This document shows positions 50,215-61,500 of a DNA stretch of 64,000 bases, one piece after another; within the stretch, counting starts at the first letter, position 1; the number at the start of each line of letters is the position of its first letter. This DNA comes from Pholiota molesta. Lineage: Eukaryota > Basidiomycota > Agaricomycetes > Agaricales > Strophariaceae. The translations under genes and the position numbers were made by a program. Location: positions 215,241 to 279,240 of the forward strand of contig JACGCK010000056.1 in NCBI GenBank assembly GCA_014925825.1, given 5' to 3'. The notes beneath the pieces were generated by a model. It saw only the letters and a list, made by a program, of their open reading frames with translations, did no database searches and was not told the origin of the DNA.

Positions 50215-51081
50215 CATTTAATTTATTGGATGGCTGGCACAGACCAATCATGATCCTCGCTTAGGCTCGCTAGCCATTCAGCCAATGGTAATACTGCTTG
50301 CTCCTCAAATCGGGAATGTTGAATGACATTTACTTTTCGCAGGAGGCCAAAGGAACTCTGCTCATCTATTCCTCATGGAAATAATAGTTCTGTGGACATG
50401 GCTGTCATTGGAGACATCACAATCGTCTTGCGGCTCTTTCCTTTCTGACGATTTACCTCTGTTCAACCTCTGTTCCAAGTTCCAAGTTCCAAGTTCGAAG
50501 AGGTTTCTTTTTTTGCAAATATCTACAGGGCCATATATGCCGTTAGCCGATAGTTTTTGGGATATTTTGGGCAACAACCTCAAAAAGGGGCTAATCAACC
50601 CTGAATTAACTTATAAAGTCAATCAAGTCAATTTTCACAAGTTGTTCTCTCAAAAAGCGGGTACATACATATTATATGTACCGAGCACTCAACGGCGCGA
50701 AGCTCTTATTCGACTGAGAAACATCGTTAATACATAGGCCAGTGTGATATTCATAAGTAAGCCTGTTGGGCAGGGTTGGGCGCCTTGTGAGTCGTCCGGC
50801 ATCTAAATTTTGGGGTGATTGGTCTGAAATTGCGGCGCGAGATCGCAATTGGATCGCATGGTAAGAAGTAAGTACACATTTAGTTTGTATTTAGTTAGAT
50901 TAGAATCATTAGAGATTTACGGATTTTGCCATGCCCCTCATTGTCCGTATCCGCCTAGAAATGATGCCTGCGCTGTCTATTAATTGGTCTGTTTTGAGAG
51001 CCGAGTAGTATGCCTGAATAGTGGTCCTCTACCTCCATCTCCAAATCAACAGGCCATCAAGCAACCACCACCTACTTTTCC
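50215..51081. other. Intergenic between the transposon and the hydrolase gene
   Basis: A + strand open frame at 50375-50737 has no recognised family. A short tandem GTTCCAA-type repeat lies near 50,470-50,500. No gene is called. Confidence 0.45.
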
Positions 51082-52475
51082 ATGTCCCAGATCAAAGTCG
51101 AGACTCCGTTGGGGCCAGCACTCTTCAGCTATACCATTTCCACCCCAAAAGAGAAGCAAGCAGAGAATATCGATCGATCTCTCCCGACTGTGATATTTCT
51201 GCACCCGGTATATAACGGGAAAGTTTTCTTTCACTGTGAGTTCCTCGTCCAATGCATTGTCTGGCCGCCTTGACTGACCCAGAGCCTTTTTTAACTGTGA
51301 AGACCAGTTTGCGTCCCCTGAATTGAGGCGCTTCAATCTGGTGGCGCTAGATGCGCGCTCTCACGGAAAGACGATTGCAGACGTTCCAACAACATTTCGA
51401 GCTATAGATGCGGCGGAAGATGTCGCTGCTTTCATGGTATGTCATAAATCAACGCCCTTCCAGTTTTCGAGACTTAGCTCAATGTATTCCAGGATGCGTT
51501 AGGGCTTCCTGCATGCCACTTCTTTGGTGTATCTCTCGGTTCGGTTATCGCCCTTGAGCTAGGCATATCTCATCCAGAGAAAGTTCTGTCATTATTCCTG
51601 ATGTCGTTGATCCCATGGATTGAGGTTTGTCTGCGTTACTTTTACTTCCCCGCATTCGAGTCTCTCAATGATTGGGCTCCCTTGGGGCTCGCACATAATT
51701 CCAGCCCGAGCTCGTTGCCGCTGGACGTCAAGAGATCTACGAGTGTTGGGTAGAAGCTCATAAGGACTCCCACAACTCCAACGACAGTGCCATGCTCGAC
51801 GCTGTATTTGGCGCCGTCGAACTTGGCTACAATAGGACCTCATCTAGCATTAGGACCTCATCTAGCATGGTTGATGCGTAAGTCCACCCGCCTTCCACCG
51901 TTATTTATTCTGATTCGCCTCACCCAGCCTTGTTCAATACGCCATCGAGCATTTCGCAATGGACAATTGGGCAAGACCAGATCAATTTGAGATATTTCAC
52001 ACCCTCTCTGTCAAGTTCTTCCTCGATCGCACGGTACCCCCGCTTTCCAGCCTCCAGAAGATTACTTGTCCCGTCAATCTCGTTCATTGTAGTGAGGACA
52101 TCGCCTATCCATTACCGATAGTCGAGGAAACCGAGGTTCACCTCAAGGAAGCGGGTGTGGACGTGCGAATTTCACATATACCCGACGCGCCCCACTTCGG
52201 GTGTGCCACTCATCCTAAACAGTATGTCACCTCCGACATCTCAGATATTTCTTCCGGACTAACGACCTTTTCCCTAACTCAACTTCGTGTCCAAAAAAAA
52301 AAATTATAGGACTATAGACCTCTTCAGCAAGTGGATGATGAGCATTCTTGGTGCCGCTAAGATACCCCCCGCCCCGTCATCAGCCTTCTCACCCTTCGAG
52401 GCAGTTTTGGTTCAGTGTGGTTTGAAAACTCAAGAATCGGACTCGGAAGACGAGCTAATACCGGTCGTTCCATGA
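51082..52475 (+). CDS. Alpha/beta hydrolase (6 exons, 350 aa)
   Basis: A serine hydrolase of the alpha/beta fold (epoxide hydrolase/esterase-like); substrate unknown. Exons: 51082-51235, 51303-51436, 51493-51624, 51705-51877, 51928-52221, 52310-52475 (351 codons). Visible: FLHP oxyanion region, FNLVALDARSHGKT, nucleophile elbow GVSLGS with Ser in GxSxG, acid Asp in CSEDIAYP, and His in DAPHFG, so the triad is complete. There is no signal peptide. Two adjacent identical 18-bp units at 51833-51868 insert a repeated RTSSS(I/M) in the lid region. The last exon is Asp/Glu/Ser-rich. Confidence 0.9.
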
Positions 52476-53553
52476 GAAATTTACTTCGGACCACATTTTC
52501 TTTACAGCATACTCTATATCACCATTTGTGCAATATTTTATCGGATTTGTGGGAGGTTATCACGATCACGTCGTTCATGTCCCTTGCAATGCACCATGAT
52601 CACTCCACCCATTTACTACATAAAGATATTGAACGATCAGTCGATTGGGTTTGACGTTTGATAGCCGTAGGTGGAAAAATCTGTGCATATATTCCTTGAG
52701 CCAGCTGAAGAAAGGATCATGGAAAGTTATGGGACGTCGGTAGTCATTTTGCTTTCTTGAAGCGAAATGAACGCGAAATTTACTTGACTCACGGTTACAA
52801 GTTCCAATATGTGTGAAGCGTATCAAGGGTTCATTGACCGCGAGATAGTAGTCAGGAGATAACATCTTCGGCAATACTATCCAATAGCCAGCGTGCATCG
52901 TGGGCGGCCGCAGACTTCACATCCAAATCGCGATGATGATGCCAATCTGAATCCTAGATAATATGATATATCGCGACGAAGAATAGATAAGAACCATGCC
53001 TACCTCTACGAATATTCCATGGTTGAGTCGTCTGTTATCACATGTGTTGAAGTGTGTCGACAGAGATCATGCAAAGATCATTCATGCGTAGGATAGAGAC
53101 TTGCGGACCACCCCCGAGGATTAGCCAGAGCAGCAAGAAGTAGAATAGATATAGATCTGAAGATAATCAGCACTACTTGTCTTAGATTTTCGAAGAAAGA
53201 TAACCATTAAGCGTAGACGGTTCATGTCAACATGTCATACGAAGAACTTGCGAAGAATTTAAACAGATCCCAGTGCCAAGTGGGAAGCATTAGGCAAGCA
53301 TGCGGTTCACATCCGTCCGAGAGTTTATAAAATTGGGTGTTGAGTACATGCGTTGGCTGCTTGGTAGTGGGTTGGACTTAGCAAACGTATAGAATTGCCA
53401 AAGAATTGCGATGAAGAGTGGACTAACAGTGAATGCAAGCTGTTGGAAGGGACGTTGCACCCAAGTTGCACCGGCCCCGGGACTATCCGGACCGGCAGTG
53501 TTGGGTCTGTTTTAGGAGACTATTGAATATTGAATCTTGCCCAATTCCATCAC

Positions 53554-53759
53554 CACCGATTTGTCTCCTGCACCATTGCTAGGATCTGAAAGAGACTTCT
53601 GTGGAAATGTTAATGCTGCCTTCTTTTGCTGACTGGCTTTGGCATACTATACAAGTCCACCATCTGCCGCCAGTGCTCGCCTCTTGTTTCGCTATGCTAA
53701 GGTACGTTCTTATGCTTCTATGTTAAGAGTTGTTGCAAATTGTTACCTCGCCCCCCTAC
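53554..53759 (+). repeat. Direct duplication, copy 1 (about 0.2 kb)
   Basis: Aligns with 54040-54259: shared CACCATTGCTAGGATCTG-like, GCTCGCCTCTTGT, GCTATGCTA and TATGCTTCTATGTTAAGA blocks with small indels. The offset is about 486 bp. Confidence 0.75.
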
Positions 53760-54039
53760 TTAGCTTTATCGAATTGTGCCGGACTTATGCACTAGTCCCG
53801 CGGCCGTTCTGTAGCTTGTGTCTGAATATGGCACACAAACCCGAATTTCTATCAAGGTCAGATAGCTGTCCACCGGCTGGGAGTCTGTGTTTTGAAATGG
53901 CCTCATACGTGCAAGAGACTATGTCCATCTCGAGCTCAGCGGACGCCTTGTCACAAAGCCGATCAGTACAAGTAAGTACACACCAGAAGCGACCAATTCC
54001 TTCATCTGCTCTTCCTGTTCTGTCCCTCCCTGCCATCGT

Positions 54040-54259
54040 CACCGATGTCTCCTGTACCATTGCTAGGATCTGGAATAAAAGAGAATCCTGTGGCATTGTT
54101 GATGCTACCCTTTTTTGCTAACTGGCTTCGGGATACTATGAAGCACCGACATCTGCTGCGCTCGCCTCTTGTCCAGTCGCTATGCTAGAGGTACGTTTAT
54201 TCGCCGTCTTTATGCTTCTATGTTAAGACTTGTTGCAGATATCTACCTCGTCCCTCTAC
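54040..54259 (+). repeat. Direct duplication, copy 2 (about 0.2 kb)
   Basis: Diverged copy of 53554-53759, about 14 bp longer. Both copies end next to a GTACGTT donor-like sequence. Confidence 0.75.
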
Positions 54260-55608
54260 AATTCATGCCAGGTCTTGCGTGCATCATGTTAACGTGACGA
54301 CTCCTGCCAGCGTCTGAGCGACTCTCAATGCTCCATTCCATCGACTCTCCTTTACATGATATTGCGGTTTTGCCTCCTCCGGACGAACGTCAACCAGGAG
54401 CTTTTTACCACGAGACCCTCTGTGGAATAACTCCTAGCACTACCAGTTCCAGACCTCAGCCTCTTCCGACCTCGTCTTTCCTCGCTGGCCCATCCAGGTC
54501 AAGCCCAATCCAGCCGGCTAGAAGCAACGTCGTTGTGCAGCGACGATGCATGACTGGTACCTCTTTCACGTCCCGTATGTCACCCATCTGTAATGCAATC
54601 CTTTCTATATGGTCATCCTCACCTGCAGGGGAAGGACAACAATCTAACGACCTCAGCTTCTCTACTTCGATGTCTATATGTTTTCACCCACGATGGTCGC
54701 ACTCCACGAGAGGGATGGCCATGTTCGAGATACAAGGGCTGCCATGTGTATCGGCATACCGTTGGATCGACTTATAAACTACAAGAGCAAAGGAGACACG
54801 ATCCGCAGGAAGACGCAGTCACTAGACAGCACCGCGGTGTTGGAGTCTCCGAGTCGTACGGCTGGTGCTCACTCTTTTATAGCATTCACTGCGCAGTCGC
54901 CGTCCTCCATCTGGTGGTGCTGATGCCGTCACGCCATGCTTCCGGCAAGCCGTCTATCCGTCCGTCCCTGGAGCCGCCGGTGCGTCTGGTTCTTTGTTTT
55001 TGCTTCTACATACTCTCCTACCCGCGAGCACTCTCATCGATTCATCGCACCTTCTCTACCATTGAAAACTTAACTATTTTCTGGTCTCTTGCAGCGCGAC
55101 ACCTCGAATCTCTTACATGACGTCGCGGTATGGTGGGGCGACCAAGGCCCGAGGATAACCCGCTGATAATTACGACGCAATTTCATCATGTACACTCGCA
55201 GAGAGTGTACAACATACCCACGTGCGCGCTCTGATCTGCGTGCACACCCCTGCCAGAGTGAAAGTAGAGTAACTGTTATCGTCCTTTGATATACTTATGG
55301 CGTTCAAATTTCTGCACAGGTTATGTAAACCTTGAGTGATTCTTTGACATGTGCTCATGACATTGTGTGCTGTGGCAGGCTATGCAATCCTATTCCGTTT
55401 CCACGCTCACTGAACGTCGACCGTGGCAGTGATGGCGCAGGCTGTGTGTTAAGCTATGCAATCTCCGTCTGGACAGGTACGTTCCTACCACTTAACCACC
55501 GACCTTCACGGATCCTCTAAACCACATTCGTGTTGAAGCATTATCCCTTCCTTAGGCTTTGAACATCCTCGCTTGATCTTTTGTCGTCTTATCCGCTCCG
55601 ATTTGCCA

Positions 55609-58136
55609 ATGGATCCGTTTTCTATCTCCTTAGGCGTGATTACTATAGTCACGGCGCTCAGGGACATCATCGAAACAGTGCAAGTCATTCGAGACTCCTT
55701 GTCAAAGGTGCGTTCGTCAAATAGAATTCGTGACCATCATCCTGCGTGCAGTGCTCATCTCGGAATCAACAGCGTCCGCAGAACTATCGAAATGCTCAAA
55801 AGCTTGCAGATGAGGTGTTGAAGACATTGTATGGAATCGAGGAGATATATCAAGAGCACAAGCAAACTTTCGATAAATCAAAGTCTTTGAAAAAGGCGAT
55901 CACTGATCTACAAATGTAAGTGTAACTCGGAAGCTGCAAACAATTATTTCGATACTTAGCATATGTATGTTTCAGAGAAATGAGATCGGTCTATGAGCAA
56001 TGTGCCCGCCTGATCCCGCCCGTTTCCGAGAGGAAGAGAGATAAATACAAAATGGCCTTCTACTCATTCTGGAACCGCGAGAAGGTAGAGAATTTGCTCT
56101 TAGAGCTGAGGGTTCACGTCGACAGGTGCTCTCATGACTTTCATGTTAGTGCTCTTATCCGTGCTCGATTTGTTGGTGTATTAATTCGCATACTTTGCCA
56201 GCTTCTAAGCGGTTTTCGAACGGAAGCGCACGTCCTTGAAATACGCGAGGCCATTGTTCAGTCAACCTCGCAAGGTTTTTCCGGATCCTATAGCCACAGC
56301 GGCCTCGGCACTACTACAAACATGACATCCAACGTGCTCAGACACGTATCCAATTCACAAATAATCGCATTCACCCAGTCAACTTCTATGTCTATAACAT
56401 GGATTCCCGATAGTGTTCCTACTCGTGACCTTTCTGATGCATACCTTCGGCGTGTGCTCGGAAGTGTACATCACTCCCTCCGATCGATTTTGACCTGCTG
56501 GTCGCAGAATCTTCCAACAAACATGGAACTTTCGAACCCTGAAATTACCTGGAATCTAGAAGAACTACCTGTGTCCAAGAACATTGTGCATGAGAACGCT
56601 GTTGCTGAAGCACTCCATTTCCAGTTCCTTTTGCGAGACAATCCAAGCAATTCATGCTTTGATCGTGTTGATGGGGCGATAATTGAACTTACTAACGAAC
56701 TCGACGATTTGGATATGCACGAAGACGCGGTCGTTCTGGCTGCATTAAGGGTTGACCTGTGGAGGGTGATAGTGAAACAGCATCCCTCCCAAACCTCGTC
56801 CCTTGGGCTGGTCCATGCGCTCCATATGCTTGTTTATTTGAATGCTTGGAGCATGGGGAATCGGAGACAAGCTTATTCCAGGAGCGAAGAGGCGATCAAA
56901 ATTCTCCAGTCGTTGTCAACGGCGCCCGCCATTCTGCCATTGAAGAAGTACGACATGATGCTCATGCCTATGCTTATGTTGGAACAGGCATGGAATGAGC
57001 CACATTATGTTGAGTCTTTCCAGTAGGTCCAACTAGTGGTTGACAATGCAGGCAGGACGCTCGAACATACTTTGGGAATCACAGATTTCCGATCTGGCCC
57101 TGACGTCTCTTCGGCCAGCAACTGGGTTACCCTATCAGTTAACAACCAGATCTCGGACGACGATTGGTTCACATATGCACAAAACCTTGATACCATGGCG
57201 CTTATCAGCCTTTGTGACTCCTCTGAACTGGCCGAGTTGGCCTTGAAAAATTTGAGCCACCTTCTCGCCAAGTACCCCGGCTCAAACCGCATATTAACCG
57301 AGCTTTTACGGCCGCTAGAATATCTTTCTGCCTTATTGGATGCGACCGACCCTCAGGCTGTCTCCAAAAACCTAAAATATGTAGAACAATACGTGGCTCT
57401 TCTTCGGCAACTGGCCCCTTTCAACGCTCAACGATACGTGCTACGGCTTGCATGCGCGCTCTGGTTGCACAGGGAAGCTTTGGTCACTCTAGGCAGATCG
57501 GCCGAAGCGGAAAGCATTTACCAGGACATAATTAGTCTGAAGGCCCTGGCTGCGGCGCCTCCACATTCCGATCTCCAAATTCCTTCTATAATAGAGGGAG
57601 ATTTCTATGCCCAACTCGCGCAATACCATTATGATGCTGAGCATTTTACCGATGCCATCTATGCTGCTCAGAATGCGATCGCCCAATACACTGGTTTGGA
57701 ATACATGCATCCTGGCCAGAGTCGAGCGAAACACATAAGCGCTTTGGCTTTGCTCTGCAGGTCTTTCAGTGCCACGAATCAGCACGATGCAGTTATATCC
57801 GAAGGCTTCAAGGCTATAAAGATATTTGACGACTCCAATATACATAGCTCACCGGACCTCGTCGAATTCTATCGAGTGACAATGGAAGCATTGGTAGCGT
57901 CAGCGCATCTGGGAGCACACTCAGAGGCGAAACTCTCGCAGGCAGAAGATATCTGGGCACGCATTCGAAAACTCGCTTACTCCGGAAAAGTCGACTACGA
58001 GTGGCCATTGGTCGATGCCCTGGAAAAATATAGCTATCTGCTCCAGAAGAATGGCAGGGTTGACGAGGTCACGAAGCATCTGCAAGAACGCCCTTTAGGT
58101 AGAGCTTATGCCATGGTTTCACTAACCTCCTGGTGA
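55609..58136 (+). CDS. Helo-like N-terminal plus TPR-like protein, interrupted by an in-frame TAG
   Basis: Exons 55609-55707, 55773-55915, 55976 onward. The N-terminus MDPFSISLGVITIVTALRD is typical of the Helo-like/STAND N-terminal helical domain of fungal NLR-type proteins. No P-loop or NACHT core follows. A helical, degenerate TPR-like region fills the rest (LGRSAEAESIYQDI, YDAEHFTDAIYAAQNAI, NQHDAVISEGFKAIKIF). The frame is continuous from 55976 to 58136 except for TAG at 57024-57026, giving a 430-aa N-terminal product and a 366-codon C-terminal frame. The TAG directly follows a perfect acceptor-like tract (CTTTCCAG), but no donor nearby gives an open join. It could be a pseudogene, two genes, stop readthrough, or a sequence error. 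Confidence 0.65.
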
Positions 58137-58549
58137 GGTCGGGGATTGTGGCCGCATCAAAGAGTTAGGTATCATCGGAATCCAATCACTAGTGGCCTCT
58201 CTAAATTTCACTACTTAAATATTTGAAGTCAAATATGTGTTGATAAAATTACGACAATAAAAGGATATTACAGCACTATGTAATATTATAAAACAGGCAG
58301 GGCGCAGCGATAACAGATCGATAGCAGTGCGACATAGGGATCATGTGGGGGCAAGTCAGTTTCCATATTATACAGCATATTAGACATGGGGTATACAACT
58401 GAAGGATGGAAGAATGAGCACAGTTGACTTTGAGCAAATTTCAGGCTGAAGAAAGCGAAGAACAGAGGAATACAAACAGAGCATTGATATGTTATATGAA
58501 ATAACAGATTAGTAGCAGAATATAAACGAACCAACATAAAGTACTTCAG

Positions 58550-61500
58550 TCACTCGGGATTGACAAACAGGCCATTAGAACCCCAGCCAGCGTCAACAGC
58601 CTCTTTGAGCAGGAGATACTCGTCAGAGGAATTGTCGAGGTCAAGCTCCTCGTCCTGAGCGGCTCGTTCAAACGTTTGTTCAAGGACGCTCGAGTTCGAG
58701 AGGTTCATGGCGATCAGCTCTTCCCATGTGCATTCTTTGTAGGGGTAGCTGCCATATAAATCCGCGTCAGACTTATGAAAGAAAGCAAATCAGGACCTAT
58801 GCATACCCCTGCCACTTGACGAGATAGTACACGCTCGTCCCCTTCCCACCAACGACTTTGCGGTGGCGGCCGACGAACGACTCAATAACGAAGGTCTGTT
58901 CTTCTGGTAGGACTTTTTTCTTCTTCGCCTTCGGACGTTGGCATTTAGGCCGACTGCAAGAGTTGCTCTCGAGTTTGTCGAAATCGGGCTGAACCTTATG
59001 CGGGGATTCGGATTCTAATGAAATCCCATAATCGGAGGTATACATGAGGAAAAAATGCCAAATTATGCGAGGACAAGCCACTCACCCTTACTGACGCAGA
59101 TAGAAAACAGCCGAGAAGTAAAAAAAGATGATCAGGATTGACGACTTGCATGGATATGAGTCAACCACATACAGTAAGACGCCTGTTGCACATGGAGGGC
59201 ACGTATACAATTCCGCGTCGTCCATGCTAGGATCATTAGGGCCAACCCCTACACATCCCAGATGATACCAGTTATCACATCTTGTCCGAACAAGTTGATC
59301 ATCTATAAAGGTCGCTGAGGAAGAGCCACTCACAAATCGCATTTTATAAACTATGTAGAAATTTGATTATATATCAGCGACAAAGATGGAAAAGGCTCAT
59401 TACTTCGATGCATACCTGATCGTAATCGGGCTTCTGAATTGTTGGCCACTTGACAGTGCGAACTTTCTGTTGGCCTCGAGGGAATCTCATTGGAGTCTTT
59501 GGAAGTTCGACCTTTGTTTTCTTTGGAGATCGCGCTGGCTGTCCTCGAGCCTTGCCTTTCTCCTTCGCCTTTGGGAGAAGTTCTTGCTTAGTTCCTGTGG
59601 ATTCACTTGCTTTGATATCTTTTCGCAGGTTCGCTTTTTTGAGGGGGGGGCTGCTCCTCCTCGTCGCTGTCTACTTCCTGATCGAGATTCTTGCGCTTTT
59701 TGACTCGCGTAACTGCAGCGCTGCGTCCTTTCTTTGCTAAAACCAAAAGACTCTTCTTCTTCACCGCAACAGTGCCGTTTTCGCTATCAGCAACAGAGCC
59801 ATCCTCGGTGGCAGCTTCAGATATTCCAGAAACCTTGCGCCTTTTTTTGAGAGGTATGATGGGTACGTCGTCATCTGCATCGAGCTTCGCAGAGTACTTC
59901 TTGAAATCGAAAGAGGAGTTCCCAACGTTATTGAGACCTTTCTCTGCATTATGTTCGGGCGGTGGAGTTTCGTTAGATAGGTCAGACATAGGTGAGAGTT
60001 CCTTCGTAAGAATAGAAGCTGCTGGTAAAGCCTCATTAGGAGTAGGATTTGGCTGAGTTGCGACAATGGTAGACTGTTCAAGGCTTAGCTGCTCCTCTGC
60101 TTCAACTTCTGCAGCAATTGGGTGCGAGGGACTGGATTGGTGTGGAATGGATCTCCAAAGCGTTCAACCTTGAGAACCCGGATTTCAGAAGGCTTGTTAA
60201 TACCATTTTCCGTATCTGACTGCGGCGGGTTGACCTTTGGTCGATTGTCGACGTCTTCATCATCGGAAGAGATTGAGATGATGCTCAGCGCTCGTTGGAT
60301 TCGTTTTTTCTGGCCTTGATTCGCAACGACGGTTTTCTTGACTGGAGGTTTCTGCGGCGATGAATCCGAGATATAAATGAATTCTGGCTCGGTCGTCAGG
60401 CTGCGCCCATGTCCTGCGGAGCTTGTTTGCTTTTGTGTTACAAGTCGGTCTGGCAAGGCACCTAACTCCGTTTTGACTTGTAGAATGACCTCGGGGCGCA
60501 ACGTATCTTCGTCAACAGCAGAGATAGGTTCGACATTTGGGGATGCAGAATGAATACGTGGAGAAACGGGAGAGGGCGTTCGGATGACATTTTCATCATG
60601 CTGAGGTGGTTGCTGTTTATCCGAGTCCTTAACCAAGGGAGACAAGACGCGCTCTATCGCAGCTTCGCCGCGTGAATTGGTTCCACATGCTCTGTCACAG
60701 CGCCAGATTTATCCAGTACATCGTCCATTTCGAAACCGTCAGGCCAGAGCTCAGGTGGAGAGCAACTGGATGGTATAATGGGAGAGCATCTCGGTGTTGT
60801 GTCCTGGGCCTGGATAAATGAGAGGTCTGGTTCCAAGTCGTTCGGCGGTTCTTGACGATCTGGCTCTGCCGCTGAATGCTTAACCGGAGAGGATGATACA
60901 ATATCGTCCATCAGTAGGCTGTCCACCTGTTGTTCGTCTACGGTGGTGGTTGTTGTCTGAGATATAGGAAGCGCAACAGCAGTATCAGTAGAAAGTACAT
61001 ATGTTGAAGCCAACGAAGGAGGTATCGTATCCTTAGGCTCTGTTGAAGTTGTCCGAATGGTATACGAAATAGATGGAGCGTTTTCCGATGTTAAAAGCTC
61101 TAACATCTCGATTGCAGGAGAAACGGGTGGAGGGCAATCCGTGGCGGGTAGAATGGGTGATAATTGCAGATCATGTTGAGGAGAAAGCTGAGGCTGAGGT
61201 CGGAAATCAGGCGGCGGTGTCAAATGTACGATGGAACGTCTGTTCGGGCCCAGTCGCCTAGTAACGGCGGAGAATCTGTGAATTCGGCCCCGTATTCTGG
61301 ATCTGGTTCCGCAGATTTTTCAAGGACTTCGAGTGGAGGCAAAGGTGACGCCGCTGTGGGGGTGGAAGGTAGGGCCTTTTGCGAATCTGAAGAAATCTGG
61401 ACTTCCATCGAAACCTGCTTGGAGGTCACGTCTTCCATTGGGTCGTCGTGGCCTGCGCGATCTTCGTTCGTTGGCTGACTTTCATTGATCGTTAAATCTT

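Larger units (their letters stand above)
52476..55608. other. Gene-poor region of about 3.1 kb containing a local duplication
   Basis: No gene recognised. It contains two diverged copies of a 0.2-kb sequence (listed separately). Open frames between 54,300 and 55,120 on the + strand have no family similarity that I can see. Confidence 0.5.

Noticed and set aside
54328..55120. Overlapping + strand open frames of 149 and 175 codons as a gene
   Set aside because: No family, no splice chain joining them, and Ser/Pro-rich composition in two frames at once suggests chance.
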